From Geitlerinema sp. S16 (lineage in GTDB: Bacteria > Cyanobacteriota > Cyanobacteriia > Cyanobacteriales > Geitlerinemataceae), in assembly GCA_011390275.1 (NCBI GenBank), contig JAABST010000016.1, positions 1 to 64,000 on the forward strand: a stretch of DNA of 64,000 nt, written 5' to 3'. A model generated the notes under the pieces. That model saw nothing but the letters and a program-made list of their open reading frames with translations, was not told where the DNA came from and searched no databases. Of this stretch, positions 26,717 through 35,979 are shown piece after piece; the first letter of the stretch is position 1; every line of letters starts with the position of its first letter. Made by a program: the position numbers and the translations under genes.

Positions 26717-28050
26717 GAGATCGTCGATTGATCGAAATTGAGATGACCGCACAGCTCTTGCAAAATTTCGCTGCCGTTGCAATCAGTCATGGATTTGGGT
26801 ACAAAGTCGCCAATGCGATCGGGGTGCAGAGCATAGCCCCAGAACACCTGCACATCAGCAGGTTGGTCGATGTAGTGGGGTTGATGGGCTAACACGATCG
26901 ACATCATCCAATTGGAATCTTTGAACGTCACCAAACCGCCAGTGCCCGCCTTATTCCCAGACAATGCTTCCATCTGGTCAAAGAAAGTGGTGTCTTTGAT
27001 CACCGTCACCGTGTAGGACTCCCAAAACGACTCTGGAATACTCGAATTGAACGCCGCTGGGTTCCCGAACTCTGGATGGCTGTGAGCCAGTTTTTCCCAG
27101 AGCAACCAGCCACCACTGTCGTCTTTTGTGAGCTGTGGGGGCGCACTTGTCATTGACCCAAAGCTGGAGGCATCGGTCATCGAACCGTTTTGGAAGAACA
27201 CCAAATCGTCATCGGCGATCGCCTTGATTTCTGTCTTGCCGTCGCGCTTGGAGTGAATGCCGGTGACAACGATCTTGCCTTGATTCGTTTTTAGCTCAAA
27301 GTCCGTCACGGTGCAGTTAACGACGAAATTTACCCCCTGTGATTTCAGCCAACTGACCAGCGGTTTTACCAATGAATCAAATTGGTTGTAAACCGTGCGT
27401 TTGACCCCGGCCAGAGTTTCGATGCGGGAAAATTCCATCATGAACCGATGCAGGTAACGGCGGAATTCAACGGCACTATGCCAAGGCTGAAATGCAAAAG
27501 TCGTTGACCACATGAACCAGAAGTTAGTTGTGAAAAAGGGCGGCGATAGCCAATCTGTAATGCAGCTAGTGCCTAATGTCGCTTCGTCGGTTTCAGTGAG
27601 TTTGAGCAGTTCGAGCCGATCCTGCATCGAAAAGCCCATCGACTCGACATCTAGATTGGCGCGATGGCGATCGATGAGTCGCGCCTGAGAGTGAGACTTG
27701 TGGAGCTTATTGAAGGCGATCGTCTCATCAAATACAGTCTGGTTAGGATCACTGAGGGACGGAATTGATTTGAACAAATCCCACGTACATTCATAGTTGT
27801 CGGTCGTCAGCATCCGCCCGCCGCGCATGGTGTAGCCATTCTTGGGGTTGCCGTTACCGTCCAAACTGCCACCCAAAACGGGCATCGCCTCGTAGATGGT
27901 GATATTGCGACCGGGAACCTTGCCATCACGAATCAGGAAGGCGGCGGCGGCTAAGGAGCCAATCCCACCCCCCACCATGTAAGCCTTGGGAGCAACACCG
28001 TTGGTGGTGCGGGATTTTGCTGAGGGAGGAGTCGATAATTGCTGTATCAT
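26428..28050 (-). CDS. ohyA: Oleate hydratase (MCRA family)
   Basis: This FAD-dependent hydratase adds water to the double bond of unsaturated fatty acids (oleate to 10-hydroxystearate) and is linked to membrane-lipid detoxification. The 540-residue length fits the family. The N-terminal FAD motif MVGGGIGSLAAAAFLIRDG begins near residue 25. It is followed by EAMPVLGGSLDG and the conserved GYTMRGGRMLT, then ENYECTWDLF-like sequence (here TDNYECTWDLF). WFMWSTTFAFQPWHSAVEFR is a further hallmark. The protein is complete. Its 3' end is duplicated at 23528. The N-terminal about 18 residues are variable and may be longer than native. Confidence 0.92.
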   Translation of the reverse strand: MIQQLSTPPSAKSRTTNGVAPKAYMVGGGIGSLAAAAFLIRDGKVPGRNITIYEAMPVLGGSLDGNGNPKNGYTMRGGRMLTTDNYECTWDLFKSIPSLSDPNQTVFDETIAFNKLHKSHSQARLIDRHRANLDVESMGFSMQDRLELLKLTETDEATLGTSCITDWLSPPFFTTNFWFMWSTTFAFQPWHSAVEFRRYLHRFMMEFSRIETLAGVKRTVYNQFDSLVKPLVSWLKSQGVNFVVNCTVTDFELKTNQGKIVVTGIHSKRDGKTEIKAIADDDLVFFQNGSMTDASSFGSMTSAPPQLTKDDSGGWLLWEKLAHSHPEFGNPAAFNSSIPESFWESYTVTVIKDTTFFDQMEALSGNKAGTGGLVTFKDSNWMMSIVLAHQPHYIDQPADVQVFWGYALHPDRIGDFVPKSMTDCNGSEILQELCGHLNFDQSTISSAICIPCRMPYITSMFMPRVKGDRPLPVPKTSKNLAFISQFVEIPDDVVFTVEYSIRVAQMAVYELLGIDRKIPPILHHDDSLKVKFDAVVKAFR

Positions 28051-28083
28051 AGTTTCCTTTTTTGAGTGAAAGTGATGATTGAT

Positions 28084-28116
28084 TGATTGCTTAATTGATT
28101 GCTTAATTGATTGCTT
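28084..28116. repeat. 12-bp tandem repeat upstream of ohyA
   Basis: TGATTGCTTAAT occurs two full times plus nine bases of a third in tandem, between the ohyA start and the ATPase remnant. It is a simple repeat with no evident protein-binding motif. Confidence 0.65.
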
Positions 28117-28126
28117 GCCAAGCTTT

Positions 28127-28354
28127 TCAGGCCGGTTTTCTCGACGAGGATTTAACGACTTTTTGGGTTTGGTTAAAACCCTTTAACTGCTCAAACCAAA
28201 CTAGGCAGATTAACCCACCGAGCAAACAAATGATTAGGTCGATCGGATGTAGATATGCGAAGCTAAATAACCGACGCAAAACGGGGACATGAAGCACCAT
28301 ATAGAGGCTAATGCCCATCATGAAGAAGACAAAACCCAGCAAAATTATGGCTTC
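28127..28354 (-). pseudogene. P-type cation ATPase, C-terminal remnant
   Basis: The frame encodes LLGFVFFMMGISLYMVLHVP, then VLRRLFSF and HPIDLIICLLGGLICLVWFE, ending in a basic tail. Two membrane helices separated by a short PxLxxLF loop are the pattern of the last two helices of P2-type cation ATPases. There is no ATG with a ribosome-binding site, and an in-frame stop lies just upstream. The rest of the enzyme is absent. Assignment is from the helix-loop pattern only. Confidence 0.5.
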
Positions 28355-28394
28355 TTACAGGTCACCTAAAATCCATGGGAGAGCCATACTTGCT

Positions 28395-29408
28395 TCAATC
28401 GAGTTTCACGATCATCTTGCCGATATTTTTACCTTCAAATAAACCGATAAATGCGCCTATAGCTTTGTCAATTCCTGTCACCACTGTTTCCTGATTCTTC
28501 AGTTTGCCAGCGCGGAAATAACCACCCACTTCCTGTTCAAATTCACTTTGCTGACTGAGCCAATCGCCAACGATTAGCCCTTTCATCGTCAACCGTTTAG
28601 TCGTCATATTGAAAAGATTAGGAGGGCCAGGTGGGGGTGTTTTGGCGTTGTACCCAGAGATGCCACCACAGGCAATAATCCGACCATTTATCCGTAAAGC
28701 CGAGAGCGAAGCTTCGAGCATTTCACCGCCGACATTATCGAAATAGACATCAATTCCATTCGGTACTGCGAGATTTAGTTGTTCGATCACAGGGATGACC
28801 GGAGGGGATTTGTAATCGAAGGCCAGATCAAAGCCACAGTCTTCCAGCAGAAACTTGACTTTCTCTGCTGAACCGGCTGATCCAATGACCTTGCATCCCC
28901 GCATTATCGCTAATTGCCCAGCGACGCTACCGACCGCCCCAGCAGCTCCCGAAATAAAAATGACATCGCCCGCTTTGACATCTACCAAATTCAACCCAGC
29001 CCAAGCCGTCATGCCCGTCATGCCAAGGGCAGCTAGATAGACTGAAAGCGGTTGCAGGTCGCGGCTAACTGGGTGTAGCTCTTGCGGTTTAGTGATGAAA
29101 TATTCCCGCCAGCCATAGCTAGACGTGACCGCATCACCGGGCTTGAATTGATCGGCGCGGGACTCAACGACTTCGCCAACTGCGCCGCCGGTCATCGGCT
29201 GACCTAACTCGAATGGTGGCACATAGGACTTCCCGCTGTTCATGCGACCGCGCATATATGGATCGACGGACATATAGAGGTTGCGAACAAGTACCTGTCC
29301 ATCTTGCAATGGCTCTAGTTCGGTTCGTGCGAGGCTAAAATTCGCTGGGGTTGGTATCCCTGTGGGGTGAGAAATGAGTCGAATCTCACGGCTGATGATA
29401 TGAGACAT
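28395..29408 (-). CDS. NADPH-dependent oxidoreductase, CurA-like MDR family
   Basis: This zinc-independent medium-chain dehydrogenase/reductase belongs to the CurA/leukotriene-B4-dehydrogenase type, which reduces alpha,beta-unsaturated carbonyl compounds with NADPH. The N-terminal domain includes NLYMSVDPYMRGRM, a hallmark of this subgroup. The nucleotide-binding motif GAAGAVGSVAGQLA lies mid-protein, followed by DVYFDNVGGEML. The product from ATG 29408 is 337 residues, the usual length. A longer frame begins inside the preceding gene and was rejected. It is probably co-transcribed with the alcohol dehydrogenase 40 nt upstream. Confidence 0.88.
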   Translation of the reverse strand: MSHIISREIRLISHPTGIPTPANFSLARTELEPLQDGQVLVRNLYMSVDPYMRGRMNSGKSYVPPFELGQPMTGGAVGEVVESRADQFKPGDAVTSSYGWREYFITKPQELHPVSRDLQPLSVYLAALGMTGMTAWAGLNLVDVKAGDVIFISGAAGAVGSVAGQLAIMRGCKVIGSAGSAEKVKFLLEDCGFDLAFDYKSPPVIPVIEQLNLAVPNGIDVYFDNVGGEMLEASLSALRINGRIIACGGISGYNAKTPPPGPPNLFNMTTKRLTMKGLIVGDWLSQQSEFEQEVGGYFRAGKLKNQETVVTGIDKAIGAFIGLFEGKNIGKMIVKLD

Positions 29409-29448
29409 ATTGATATTAATATTCTTAGTTTTGGGGTTAATTCGTGGC

Positions 29449-30501
29449 TTATAAAGCTGGTTGCAATGAAGCCATATCAATAACGAAACGGTATTTTACG
29501 TCGCCCTTTGCGAGGCGATCGTAGGCTTTATTAATGTTCTGAATAGGAATGAGTTCGATATCGGCAGTAATGTTGTGCTTCCCACAGAAATCCAGCATTT
29601 CCTGCGTTTCTTTGATGCCACCAATTAGGGAACCACTGAGACTACGCCGACCAAAAATTAAGCTACCGACATTCAGAGAAAGCGGTTCGGTTGGTATGCC
29701 AACTTGGGTGAGATTGCCGTCGCGCCCCAACAGGATGAGGTAGGCGTTGATGTCGTGTTGGGCCGAAACCGTATCAAGAATAAAATCGAAACTATTCAGA
29801 TGTGGCTTCATCTCATCCGCATTTTTAGAATTGACGACTTCGTCTGCTCCAAGCCGTAGGGCATCTTCAACTTTGCTGGGTGAGGTGGTGAAGACGACAA
29901 CATGGGCGCCAAACGCCTTTGCCAGTTTTACCCCCACGTGTCCCAAGCCGCCGAGTCCAACAATGCCCACCTTCTGACCTTTGCGAACATTGTTGCGACG
30001 CAAGGGGGAATAGGTGGTAATCCCGGCACAAAGCAGGGGAGCAGCGGCGGCAAGATCTAAATGCTTCGGAATTTTCAGCACAAACGCTTTATCCACAACA
30101 ATGCTCTCGGAGTAGCCACCAAGGGTCATGCCGCCCATAGATTTATCAGGAGAGTTGTACGTCCAAGTCGTACCTTGCTCGCAGAATTGCTCTAGGTCTT
30201 TTTCACAGTTCGCACAGGTGAGGCAAGCATCGACCATGCAACCGACCCCAACGGTGTCGCCTTCCTTAAATTTGTTGGCCTGCGCTCCCGCGCTGACAAC
30301 ACGTCCAATAATTTCGTGACCGGGCACGCAAGGGTAGGTGGTACCCTGCCATTCGTTGCGGACGGTATGCAGGTCAGAGTGACACACACCACAGTAGAGA
30401 ATGTCGATCTGCACATCACGTTTGCCGAGATCGCGACGTTGAATGTCAACAGGTGCGAGGGTCGTCGTGGCGTTTTGGGCTGTGTAGGCGTTGACTTTCA
30501 T
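29449..30501 (-). CDS. Zinc-dependent NAD(P) alcohol dehydrogenase, YahK-like
   Basis: This 350-residue zinc alcohol/aldehyde reductase has the catalytic zinc ligands in YCGVCHSDLHTVRNEW (Cys, about residue 37) and PGHEIIGRV (His, about 61). The structural zinc motif is CxxCxxCxxxxxxxC-like (CLTCANCEKDLEQFC). The Rossmann motif GLGGLGHVGVKLAKAFG follows at about residue 178. The YahK/cinnamyl-alcohol-dehydrogenase-like subgroup prefers NADPH and a broad range of aldehydes. In this block it may reduce aldehydes as an electron sink. That role is inference. Confidence 0.92.
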   Translation of the reverse strand: MKVNAYTAQNATTTLAPVDIQRRDLGKRDVQIDILYCGVCHSDLHTVRNEWQGTTYPCVPGHEIIGRVVSAGAQANKFKEGDTVGVGCMVDACLTCANCEKDLEQFCEQGTTWTYNSPDKSMGGMTLGGYSESIVVDKAFVLKIPKHLDLAAAAPLLCAGITTYSPLRRNNVRKGQKVGIVGLGGLGHVGVKLAKAFGAHVVVFTTSPSKVEDALRLGADEVVNSKNADEMKPHLNSFDFILDTVSAQHDINAYLILLGRDGNLTQVGIPTEPLSLNVGSLIFGRRSLSGSLIGGIKETQEMLDFCGKHNITADIELIPIQNINKAYDRLAKGDVKYRFVIDMASLQPAL

Positions 30502-30577
30502 TAATTTTCTTCCTGAGATTATCTGTTTCGGTAAAGCTGATTAAAAATGTTTGTCCCTGTGCAACGCTTTGCTGACT

Positions 30578-31072
30578 TTAGTACGCGCCTTGGGAATAGG
30601 TCAGCTCATAACTGTGAGAGTAAATCTCAAAGATGAGACCGAATGGATCTTCCACATAAACCATTTTGTAGGGCTTTTCACCGGGGTAATACTCCCGAAT
30701 CGGCATTCTTTGTTTGCCACCATGAGCGACTATTTTTTCGACAAGACCTTCAATGTCTGGATCTTGCACACAGAAATGAAATGTATCGGTTTTCCAATAC
30801 TCGAAATCTTTGGGGCGTTCGTTATTTTTAAACTCGAACATTTCGACACCGATTTTGTCGCCAGTAGACATGTGAGCAATCTTGAAAGACCCCCATCCTG
30901 AACCAAATACATCAATACACATTTGTCCGATCGGCGTATCAGACTCCTCGGTGATAACGCTTGGCTTCATGATTTGATACCAACCCATAACTTGTCTATA
31001 AAACGCTACGGCTTTTTCTAGATCAGGTACAGAAATTCCAATATGCGAGAAATTTCTGGGATAGTTGCTCAC
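30578..31072 (-). CDS. VOC (glyoxalase-fold) family protein
   Basis: This 164-residue vicinal-oxygen-chelate protein consists of two beta-alpha-beta-beta-beta units. The first starts FSHIGISVPDLEKAVAFYRQ with a metal-site His. The second contains TFHFCVQDPDIEGLVEKI and ends VEDPFGLIFEIYSHSYE with a metal-site Glu. The family covers glyoxalase I, extradiol dioxygenases and resistance proteins. The substrate cannot be told. It sits 41 nt downstream of phosphoketolase on the same strand. Confidence 0.85.
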   Translation of the reverse strand: MSNYPRNFSHIGISVPDLEKAVAFYRQVMGWYQIMKPSVITEESDTPIGQMCIDVFGSGWGSFKIAHMSTGDKIGVEMFEFKNNERPKDFEYWKTDTFHFCVQDPDIEGLVEKIVAHGGKQRMPIREYYPGEKPYKMVYVEDPFGLIFEIYSHSYELTYSQGAY

Positions 31073-31113
31073 GGTTTATTCTCCTGTTGCAATTATGATT
31101 AGCTCAATATGAA

Positions 31114-33540
31114 TTACGAATTATTCTCGTTCTGTCCCCACTTCCAATCGCGGATTTCTGGTAAGTCTTTGCCGTGCTTGTAGATGTAATACTTATGCTC
31201 GATTAACTTGTCCTGCATCATTTGTTTGAGATAGGCTCCCTTACTACCTAAATTTGGTAGACGATCGACCACGTCTTGCACCAGATGAAAACGATCGAGG
31301 TCATTTTGTACTCGCACATCAAAAGCCGTTGTGATCGTGCCTTCTTCCTTGTAGCCCCGGACGTGAAGATTGCGATTGGTGCGGCGGTAGGTGAGTCGAT
31401 GCACCAGCCAGGGGTATCCGTGAAAGCCAAAAATGATCTGTTTATCTGTGGTAAAAAGTGAGTCGTAATCGGCTTCGCTCAGTCCGTGCGGATGTTCGCT
31501 TTCGGACTGCAACTTCATCAAATCGATGACATTAATCACCCGGATTTTCAGATCCGGCAGATGTTCGCGCAGAATAGAAACAGCGGCCAAAATCTCCAAT
31601 GTCGGCGTATCGCCACAGCACGCCATCACCACATCCGGCTCGCTCTCCTGGTCGTTACTCGCCCATTGCCAAATGCCAATGCCTTGCGTGCAATGCACGA
31701 TCGCCGCGTCCATACTCAGCCATTGCGGGAGCGGGTGTTTCCCCGCAACCACCACATTCACATAGTGTCGGCTGCGTAAACAGTGATCAAAAACCGATAG
31801 CAGACAGTTCGCGTCGGGTGGTAGATACACACGCACGATATCGGCTTTCTTATTGATCACGTGGTCGATAAAACCGGGATCTTGATGCGTGAAACCGTTA
31901 TGATCCTGCTGCCAAACGTGGGAGGCGAGTAGGTAATTTAGCGAGGCGATCGGTCGTCGCCAGGGGAGTTCTGAGGTGACCTTCAGCCATTTTGCGTGCT
32001 GGCTGAACATCGAATCAACGATGCGAATAAATGCTTCATAGCTATTAAATAACCCGTGCCGCCCGGTTAGCAAATAGCCTTCTAGCCAACCTTGACACTG
32101 GTGTTCACTGAGCATCGAATCCAGCACTTGTCCGGTGGGCGCGAGGAATTCATCATTTTTTTCTTCCCGCGCTTCCCATTGGCGATTGGTAACTTCAAAC
32201 ACCGCGCCCAAAAAATTTGAGAGTGTTTCATCCGGGCCAAAAATCCGAAAATTACGCCGATTCAGCTCGACGACATCACGCAGAAATTTGCCCAGCACAA
32301 GGGTATCTTGACCGTCCACAGCACCGGGCGAAGGTACAGACACCGCATGATCACGAAAGTCTGGCATGTATAGATCGCGCAGCAGTATGCCGCCGTTGGC
32401 GTGGGGGTTTGCGCCCATGCGGCGATCGCCCTTCGGAGCCAGTTCCGCCAATTCCGGCAGAAGTCGGCCAGCCTCATCGAACAATTCCTCGGCTCTGTAG
32501 CTTTTCATCCAGCTTTCCAACTGCTGGACATGATCAGGATGATCGGAGTTCACCAGTAGCGGCACTTGGTGCGATCGCGCTGTGCCCTCGATTTGCAAAC
32601 CATCCACGACCTTCGGCCCCGTCCAGCCCTTGGGCGATTTCAGCACAATCACCGGCCAGCGCGGGCGAGTCATGTCGTTCTTGTTCCGCGCATTGCTTTG
32701 GCTTTGCTGAATGTCGGCGATCGCCTGATCCAAAGTGCTCGCCATCCGTTCATGCATCTCTTCCGGCTCGTCGCCTTCCACAAAGTAAGGTGTCCAACCG
32801 CAACCTCGGAAAAACTGTTCCAACTCCTCCCGTTCAATGCGAGCCAAGACGGTGGGGTTATCGATTTTGTAGCCATTCAGGTGCAAAATTGGCAGCACAG
32901 CACCGTCGGTCACTGGGTTAAGGAACTTGTTGGAATGCCATGCCGCAGCCAATGGGCCTGTTTCCGCCTCACCATCACCGACAACACAGGCCACAATCAG
33001 ATCGGGATTATCAAAGACAGCACCGAACGCATGACTGAGCGAGTACCCCAGCTCTCCCCCTTCGTGAATTGACCCCGGTGTTGTGGGCGCAACATGACTG
33101 GAAATCCCACCGGGAAACGAGAATTGCGTAAACAGCTTTTTCAACCCAGCTTCGTCCTGAGTCACGTTCGGATACACTTCGCTCCACGTGCCTTCGAGGT
33201 AAACATGACCTACGATCGCAGGCCCCCCGTGACCAGGCCCCGAAACATAGAACATATTTAAGTCATATTTTTGAATGATTCGATTCAAGTGGACATAAAT
33301 GAAATTCTGTCCCGGTGTCGTACCCCAGTGTCCCACCACCAGTGGTTTGACGTGGGAGAGTTGCAGCGGCTCTTTCAGCAATGGATTGTCGTAGAGATAC
33401 ATTTGCCCGACGGACAAATAGTTGGCAGCACGCCAGTAGGCATCGATTTTGTAGAGGTATTCCGGGGAAAGAGTCTTTGTGTTTAGGTTTGATTGCCCAA
33501 CTTCCGAGCCTAATACGCGAGTCCGATTCATTGCTTTCAC
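31114..33540 (-). CDS. xfp: Phosphoketolase (xylulose-5-P / fructose-6-P)
   Basis: This thiamine-diphosphate enzyme splits xylulose 5-phosphate or fructose 6-phosphate with phosphate to give acetyl phosphate plus glyceraldehyde 3-phosphate or erythrose 4-phosphate. At 808 residues it is full length. Characteristic motifs are [53 protein letters not shown], and the ThDP-magnesium motif [20 protein letters not shown]. The C-terminal half with [14 protein letters not shown] is intact. It is the first gene of the minus-strand accessory block, and its product feeds acetate kinase at 20146. A second in-frame Met follows at residue 4. Confidence 0.97.
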   Translation of the reverse strand: MKAMNRTRVLGSEVGQSNLNTKTLSPEYLYKIDAYWRAANYLSVGQMYLYDNPLLKEPLQLSHVKPLVVGHWGTTPGQNFIYVHLNRIIQKYDLNMFYVSGPGHGGPAIVGHVYLEGTWSEVYPNVTQDEAGLKKLFTQFSFPGGISSHVAPTTPGSIHEGGELGYSLSHAFGAVFDNPDLIVACVVGDGEAETGPLAAAWHSNKFLNPVTDGAVLPILHLNGYKIDNPTVLARIEREELEQFFRGCGWTPYFVEGDEPEEMHERMASTLDQAIADIQQSQSNARNKNDMTRPRWPVIVLKSPKGWTGPKVVDGLQIEGTARSHQVPLLVNSDHPDHVQQLESWMKSYRAEELFDEAGRLLPELAELAPKGDRRMGANPHANGGILLRDLYMPDFRDHAVSVPSPGAVDGQDTLVLGKFLRDVVELNRRNFRIFGPDETLSNFLGAVFEVTNRQWEAREEKNDEFLAPTGQVLDSMLSEHQCQGWLEGYLLTGRHGLFNSYEAFIRIVDSMFSQHAKWLKVTSELPWRRPIASLNYLLASHVWQQDHNGFTHQDPGFIDHVINKKADIVRVYLPPDANCLLSVFDHCLRSRHYVNVVVAGKHPLPQWLSMDAAIVHCTQGIGIWQWASNDQESEPDVVMACCGDTPTLEILAAVSILREHLPDLKIRVINVIDLMKLQSESEHPHGLSEADYDSLFTTDKQIIFGFHGYPWLVHRLTYRRTNRNLHVRGYKEEGTITTAFDVRVQNDLDRFHLVQDVVDRLPNLGSKGAYLKQMMQDKLIEHKYYIYKHGKDLPEIRDWKWGQNENNS

Positions 33541-34275
33541 GGTTTTTCCCTCTTTATGTCTCGTTAATGAAGATGTGTATCTTTTAGGAGCTTCGATTTA
33601 TTATTTTTTTGATATTTTTTTGAGCCTAAAATAGGGAAGATATCGCTAAAAGTGAGACAGTCAGGGTGCTCTGGGCTGGAAGCTGCGCGATCGGGAAAGC
33701 TAGGGCAACGCCAACGAATCCGCTGAGTGCTTGAGCTTGGCAAAATCCAGCGTTCTCTAGTGCTTTTTTGAATATTTCTAAACTCAAAAAATTCTTAACT
33801 ATACATTTATGATCTAGCTAGATCTTGTATTTTTCAATAATGGCATTGAACTAGAGGTCTTGTGCTTTTCTAAAGAATCTCTAAAGAATGAGATTTCGTG
33901 TGATTAGATAGTAGGGGCAAGACCTTTGATTTTCCCAAAACCTCAAAAATCTGAAATCACTCTTTATTCTATTAGACTACTTAGAAGTCGGACTTTTTCA
34001 AAAAATCTGACTTCTAAATACCGATGCGATTAGTACAGAAAAAATAGGATGAGCCAAAAAGACAGGAAAATTGTAGGTTGGGTTGAGCGATCGTGAGACC
34101 TAACATAATCCGGTGAAGCTTGCTGCTGTTAGGTTTCATTCCTCAATCTAATCCCTCTTTTGTCACTCTCCGAAAAGAACGTCTGAAACCCTTATTCATT
34201 CGTTCTCACTCTCATTTAGGAAATGGCTGAAATAACGCAGACTCGTTATCAAATCGGAGAGTGACAGAAGAAGGA
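33541..34275. other. AT-rich gap upstream of xfp
   Basis: No gene is seen. The part next to xfp must hold its promoter. The stretch at about 33700-33740 contains GCCAACGAATCCGCTGAGTG, a degenerate copy of the core found in the type 1 and 2 elements. A palindrome of the GTCGGAC family lies at 33981. Confidence 0.5.
33981..34016. repeat. GTCGGAC-family palindrome
   Basis: TTAGAAGTCGGACTTTTTC pairs with its imperfect complement ending GACTTCTAA. It belongs to the same palindrome family as 756-786 and 16169-16200, but here no gene end is near. Confidence 0.65.
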
Positions 34276-34414
34276 TATAGCGTAAGCCGACTGTGTTAGG
34301 ACACTCTCGGCCAAGCTAAAAACCGCACTATTTGCTTCGCAAAGCCTGTGCCAAAGACTCCGCTCAGTGCTCTCAGCTTTTTTATACGTCCTAACCAAAT
34401 CGTTTTTTGCTATA
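34276..34414 (+). repeat. Miniature element type 1, copy C (139 bp)
   Basis: It begins TATAGCGTAAGCCGACTGTG and ends AAATCGTTTTTTGCTATA, with the same interior as copy A apart from a few differences (CCTGTGCCAAAGACTCCGCTC). It lies near the right edge of the accessory block, in the opposite orientation to copy B at the left edge. Confidence 0.75.
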
Positions 34415-34652
34415 TCAAGCCATCGATAGCCGTATCGTCCGTGCACATCAGCACAGGAGCAGCGGGAAGTCGCGCAGAATCTGAAGCGATCGGCACTCAG
34501 GCAAAATCCGACTGTGTTTAGGGAGAGATCGATTTTGGCTCAGTTCCTTGATTTCAATAAAACATAGTGAAATTTATAATTTCCCTAGGGCGTACCATCA
34601 ATTCATCGTAGAACCCTTATCGGGCAAGCTGTTGAACGACCCAACCAAAAAA

Positions 34653-34713
34653 GCTAGGGGCTGCAACCCTGACTGAGTCAGCGCTAGAAACTTAATTGAT
34701 GACAGCCCCTAGC
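34653..34713. repeat. Miniature element type 3, copy A (61 bp)
   Basis: The ends GCTAGGGGCTG and CAGCCCCTAGC are perfect 11-bp inverted repeats enclosing 39 bp. A second copy at 35130-35327 is interrupted by a type 2 element. A solitary end (GGCTAGGGGCTGTCATCA) is at about 11324. Confidence 0.65.
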
Positions 34714-34969
34714 CTATGCAGATTTGGGATCACAGGATCATCCATGTGATTTGTATCACCTTGGTCTATTGAGGGAAATCACTGAGAGAAGACGAGTGGG
34801 ATCACGTGAAAAACACCGCAGTATCACGTAAGTAGTGAGAGCGCGATCGCTTTCATTCACGAAGGATTCAGAGATACTAGACCAATCGGTTTCTGAAGCC
34901 GACCGCGTTCCAAAGTCTGTAACGACCCCTTCCGGGTGCACCACAGTTCAACTTCAATGAAGTCCTACG

Positions 34970-35122
34970 ATGGTTGACATCTCCCTTTTTTTTTAGGTGA
35001 CTCCTCTTTTCGGAGTTAGGGCTTGGGAGCGTTGTCGGTACGTTAGGATTCGATACTCTCTGAGCGTGTAACGTCGTGTATTTGTCTGCCTTTCGTGTAC
35101 TTTCACGAAGGGCATTTTTTTT
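34970..35122 (+). ncRNA. Candidate small RNA ending at an orphan terminator
   Basis: No gene lies on this strand for over 1 kb upstream, yet a strong intrinsic terminator is present at 35088-35122. The preceding sequence has a TTGACA hexamer (about 34974) and a small hairpin ACTCC-TCTTTTC-GGAGT at about 34999-35016. A well-placed -10 box was not found, and no known RNA family was recognised. The 5' end is a guess. Confidence 0.25.
35088..35122 (+). terminator. Strong orphan rho-independent terminator
   Basis: GCCTTTCGTG pairs with CACGAAGGGC over 10 bp (one G-T pair) across a six-base loop, followed by A and eight T residues. No annotated gene precedes it on this strand. Confidence 0.8.
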
Positions 35123-35129
35123 GAGAGTC

Positions 35130-35327
35130 GCAAGGGGCTGTCATCAATTATAGTCAGTTCAATCATTTTCAGAACATGCCGAGAGCGTTGAGCGGAGTCG
35201 TTGGCGTAGCCTTCGCGCAGCGAGTAACGTGGTTTTCGAGCAAGCAGGACAGAGTCAAGATGTCTCGTTTTTTATTGAACTGACTATAAATTTTTAGTGC
35301 TTACCCAGTCAGGGTCTCAGCCCTTAG
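35130..35327. repeat. Miniature element type 3, copy B, split by a type 2 element
   Basis: The left part GCAAGGGGCTGTCATCAAT and the right part AATTTTTAGTGC...CAGTCAGGGTCTCAGCCC align with the complement of copy A if 35149-35288 is removed. The junction shows that the inserted element landed at a TA dinucleotide. Confidence 0.65.
35149..35288. repeat. Miniature element type 2, copy B (140 bp), nested
   Basis: The ends TATAGTCAGTTCAAT and ATTGAACTGACTATA are perfect inverted repeats. The interior TTGAGCGGAGTCGTTGGCGT and the total length match copy A at 17484. It is inserted in a type 3 element, with TA on each side. Confidence 0.82.
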
Positions 35328-35332
35328 TTTTT

Positions 35333-35473
35333 GGGAGCATCCCATTTGTGTCACCCTCACCCTAAATCCCTCTTCCAAGTCGGGAGAGGGACTTTGAATC
35401 GGTCTCCCCTTCTCCCAAAAAAGGGAGAAGGGGCTGGGGGATGAGGGGCAAGTTGCATAAACGGGATGCTCCC
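35333..35473. repeat. Miniature element type 4, copy B (141 bp) with 8-bp target duplication
   Basis: The GGGAGCATCCC and GGGATGCTCCC ends match copy A, and the sequence is nearly identical throughout. TAGTTTTT flanks it on both sides (35325-35332 and 35474-35481), an independent perfect 8-bp target duplication. Confidence 0.88.
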
Positions 35474-35481
35474 TAGTTTTT

Positions 35482-35979
35482 TGTTAGATCGGGCGTTCAA
35501 AAGCTTACCTGGCAAGGGTTCTACGATTATATTGATGACACGCCTTAGCCTATTTTGCGCAAGTCTTGACCAAGCGACGGCTAGATCACGTCGTATCAAG
35601 TCATGTGGTGAAACGATCGCATCATGTTCTTGAGCCACCCGACCGTTGATTCAAGCTTTACTGTCTCCTGTTTTAGCCGAAGCGCCTCCGTATATATGTT
35701 ACGTATTGTTGCAAACTCTTGTCTCTTGGCTTACATTGGGGGTGCTGATGCGTCTTAGACGTTAATCCTTATGGCGATTCGTTCGCTACGAGCAACTTTC
35801 ACTTGATCAACGGGTTAAAAATTCGATTAAAGCCGCTGAACATCCATCGAACACAAACAAACGGGTTTGCCCGAATGACTATTGTGTCGGCTCTGCCGAC
35901 TTCTATCCACCCTCAGATCCTAATCGCCCGCTAAACCCAACGGCTATTCAACGCAACCAAACGATTTTAGGAGTTCGAC
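35482..35979. other. Region upstream of nblA
   Basis: No gene is seen in these about 500 bases. The region must contain the nblA promoter. A near-match to an NtcA box (GTATATATGTTAC at about 35690) has a 7-nt instead of 8-nt spacer, so it is noted but not called. Confidence 0.45.

Noticed and set aside
34249..34446. Open frame of 65 codons on the minus strand
   Set aside because: It lies almost entirely within a type 1 miniature element. The same frame is an artefact of the repeat and has no ribosome-binding site.
35357..35638. Open frame of 93 codons on the minus strand
   Set aside because: Its C-terminal third is the translation of a type 4 element. The rest shows no protein-like conservation features.
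35685..35710. NtcA-like site upstream of nblA
   Set aside because: GTATATATGTTAC has a 7-nt spacer between GTA and TAC instead of 8, and no -10 is correctly placed.
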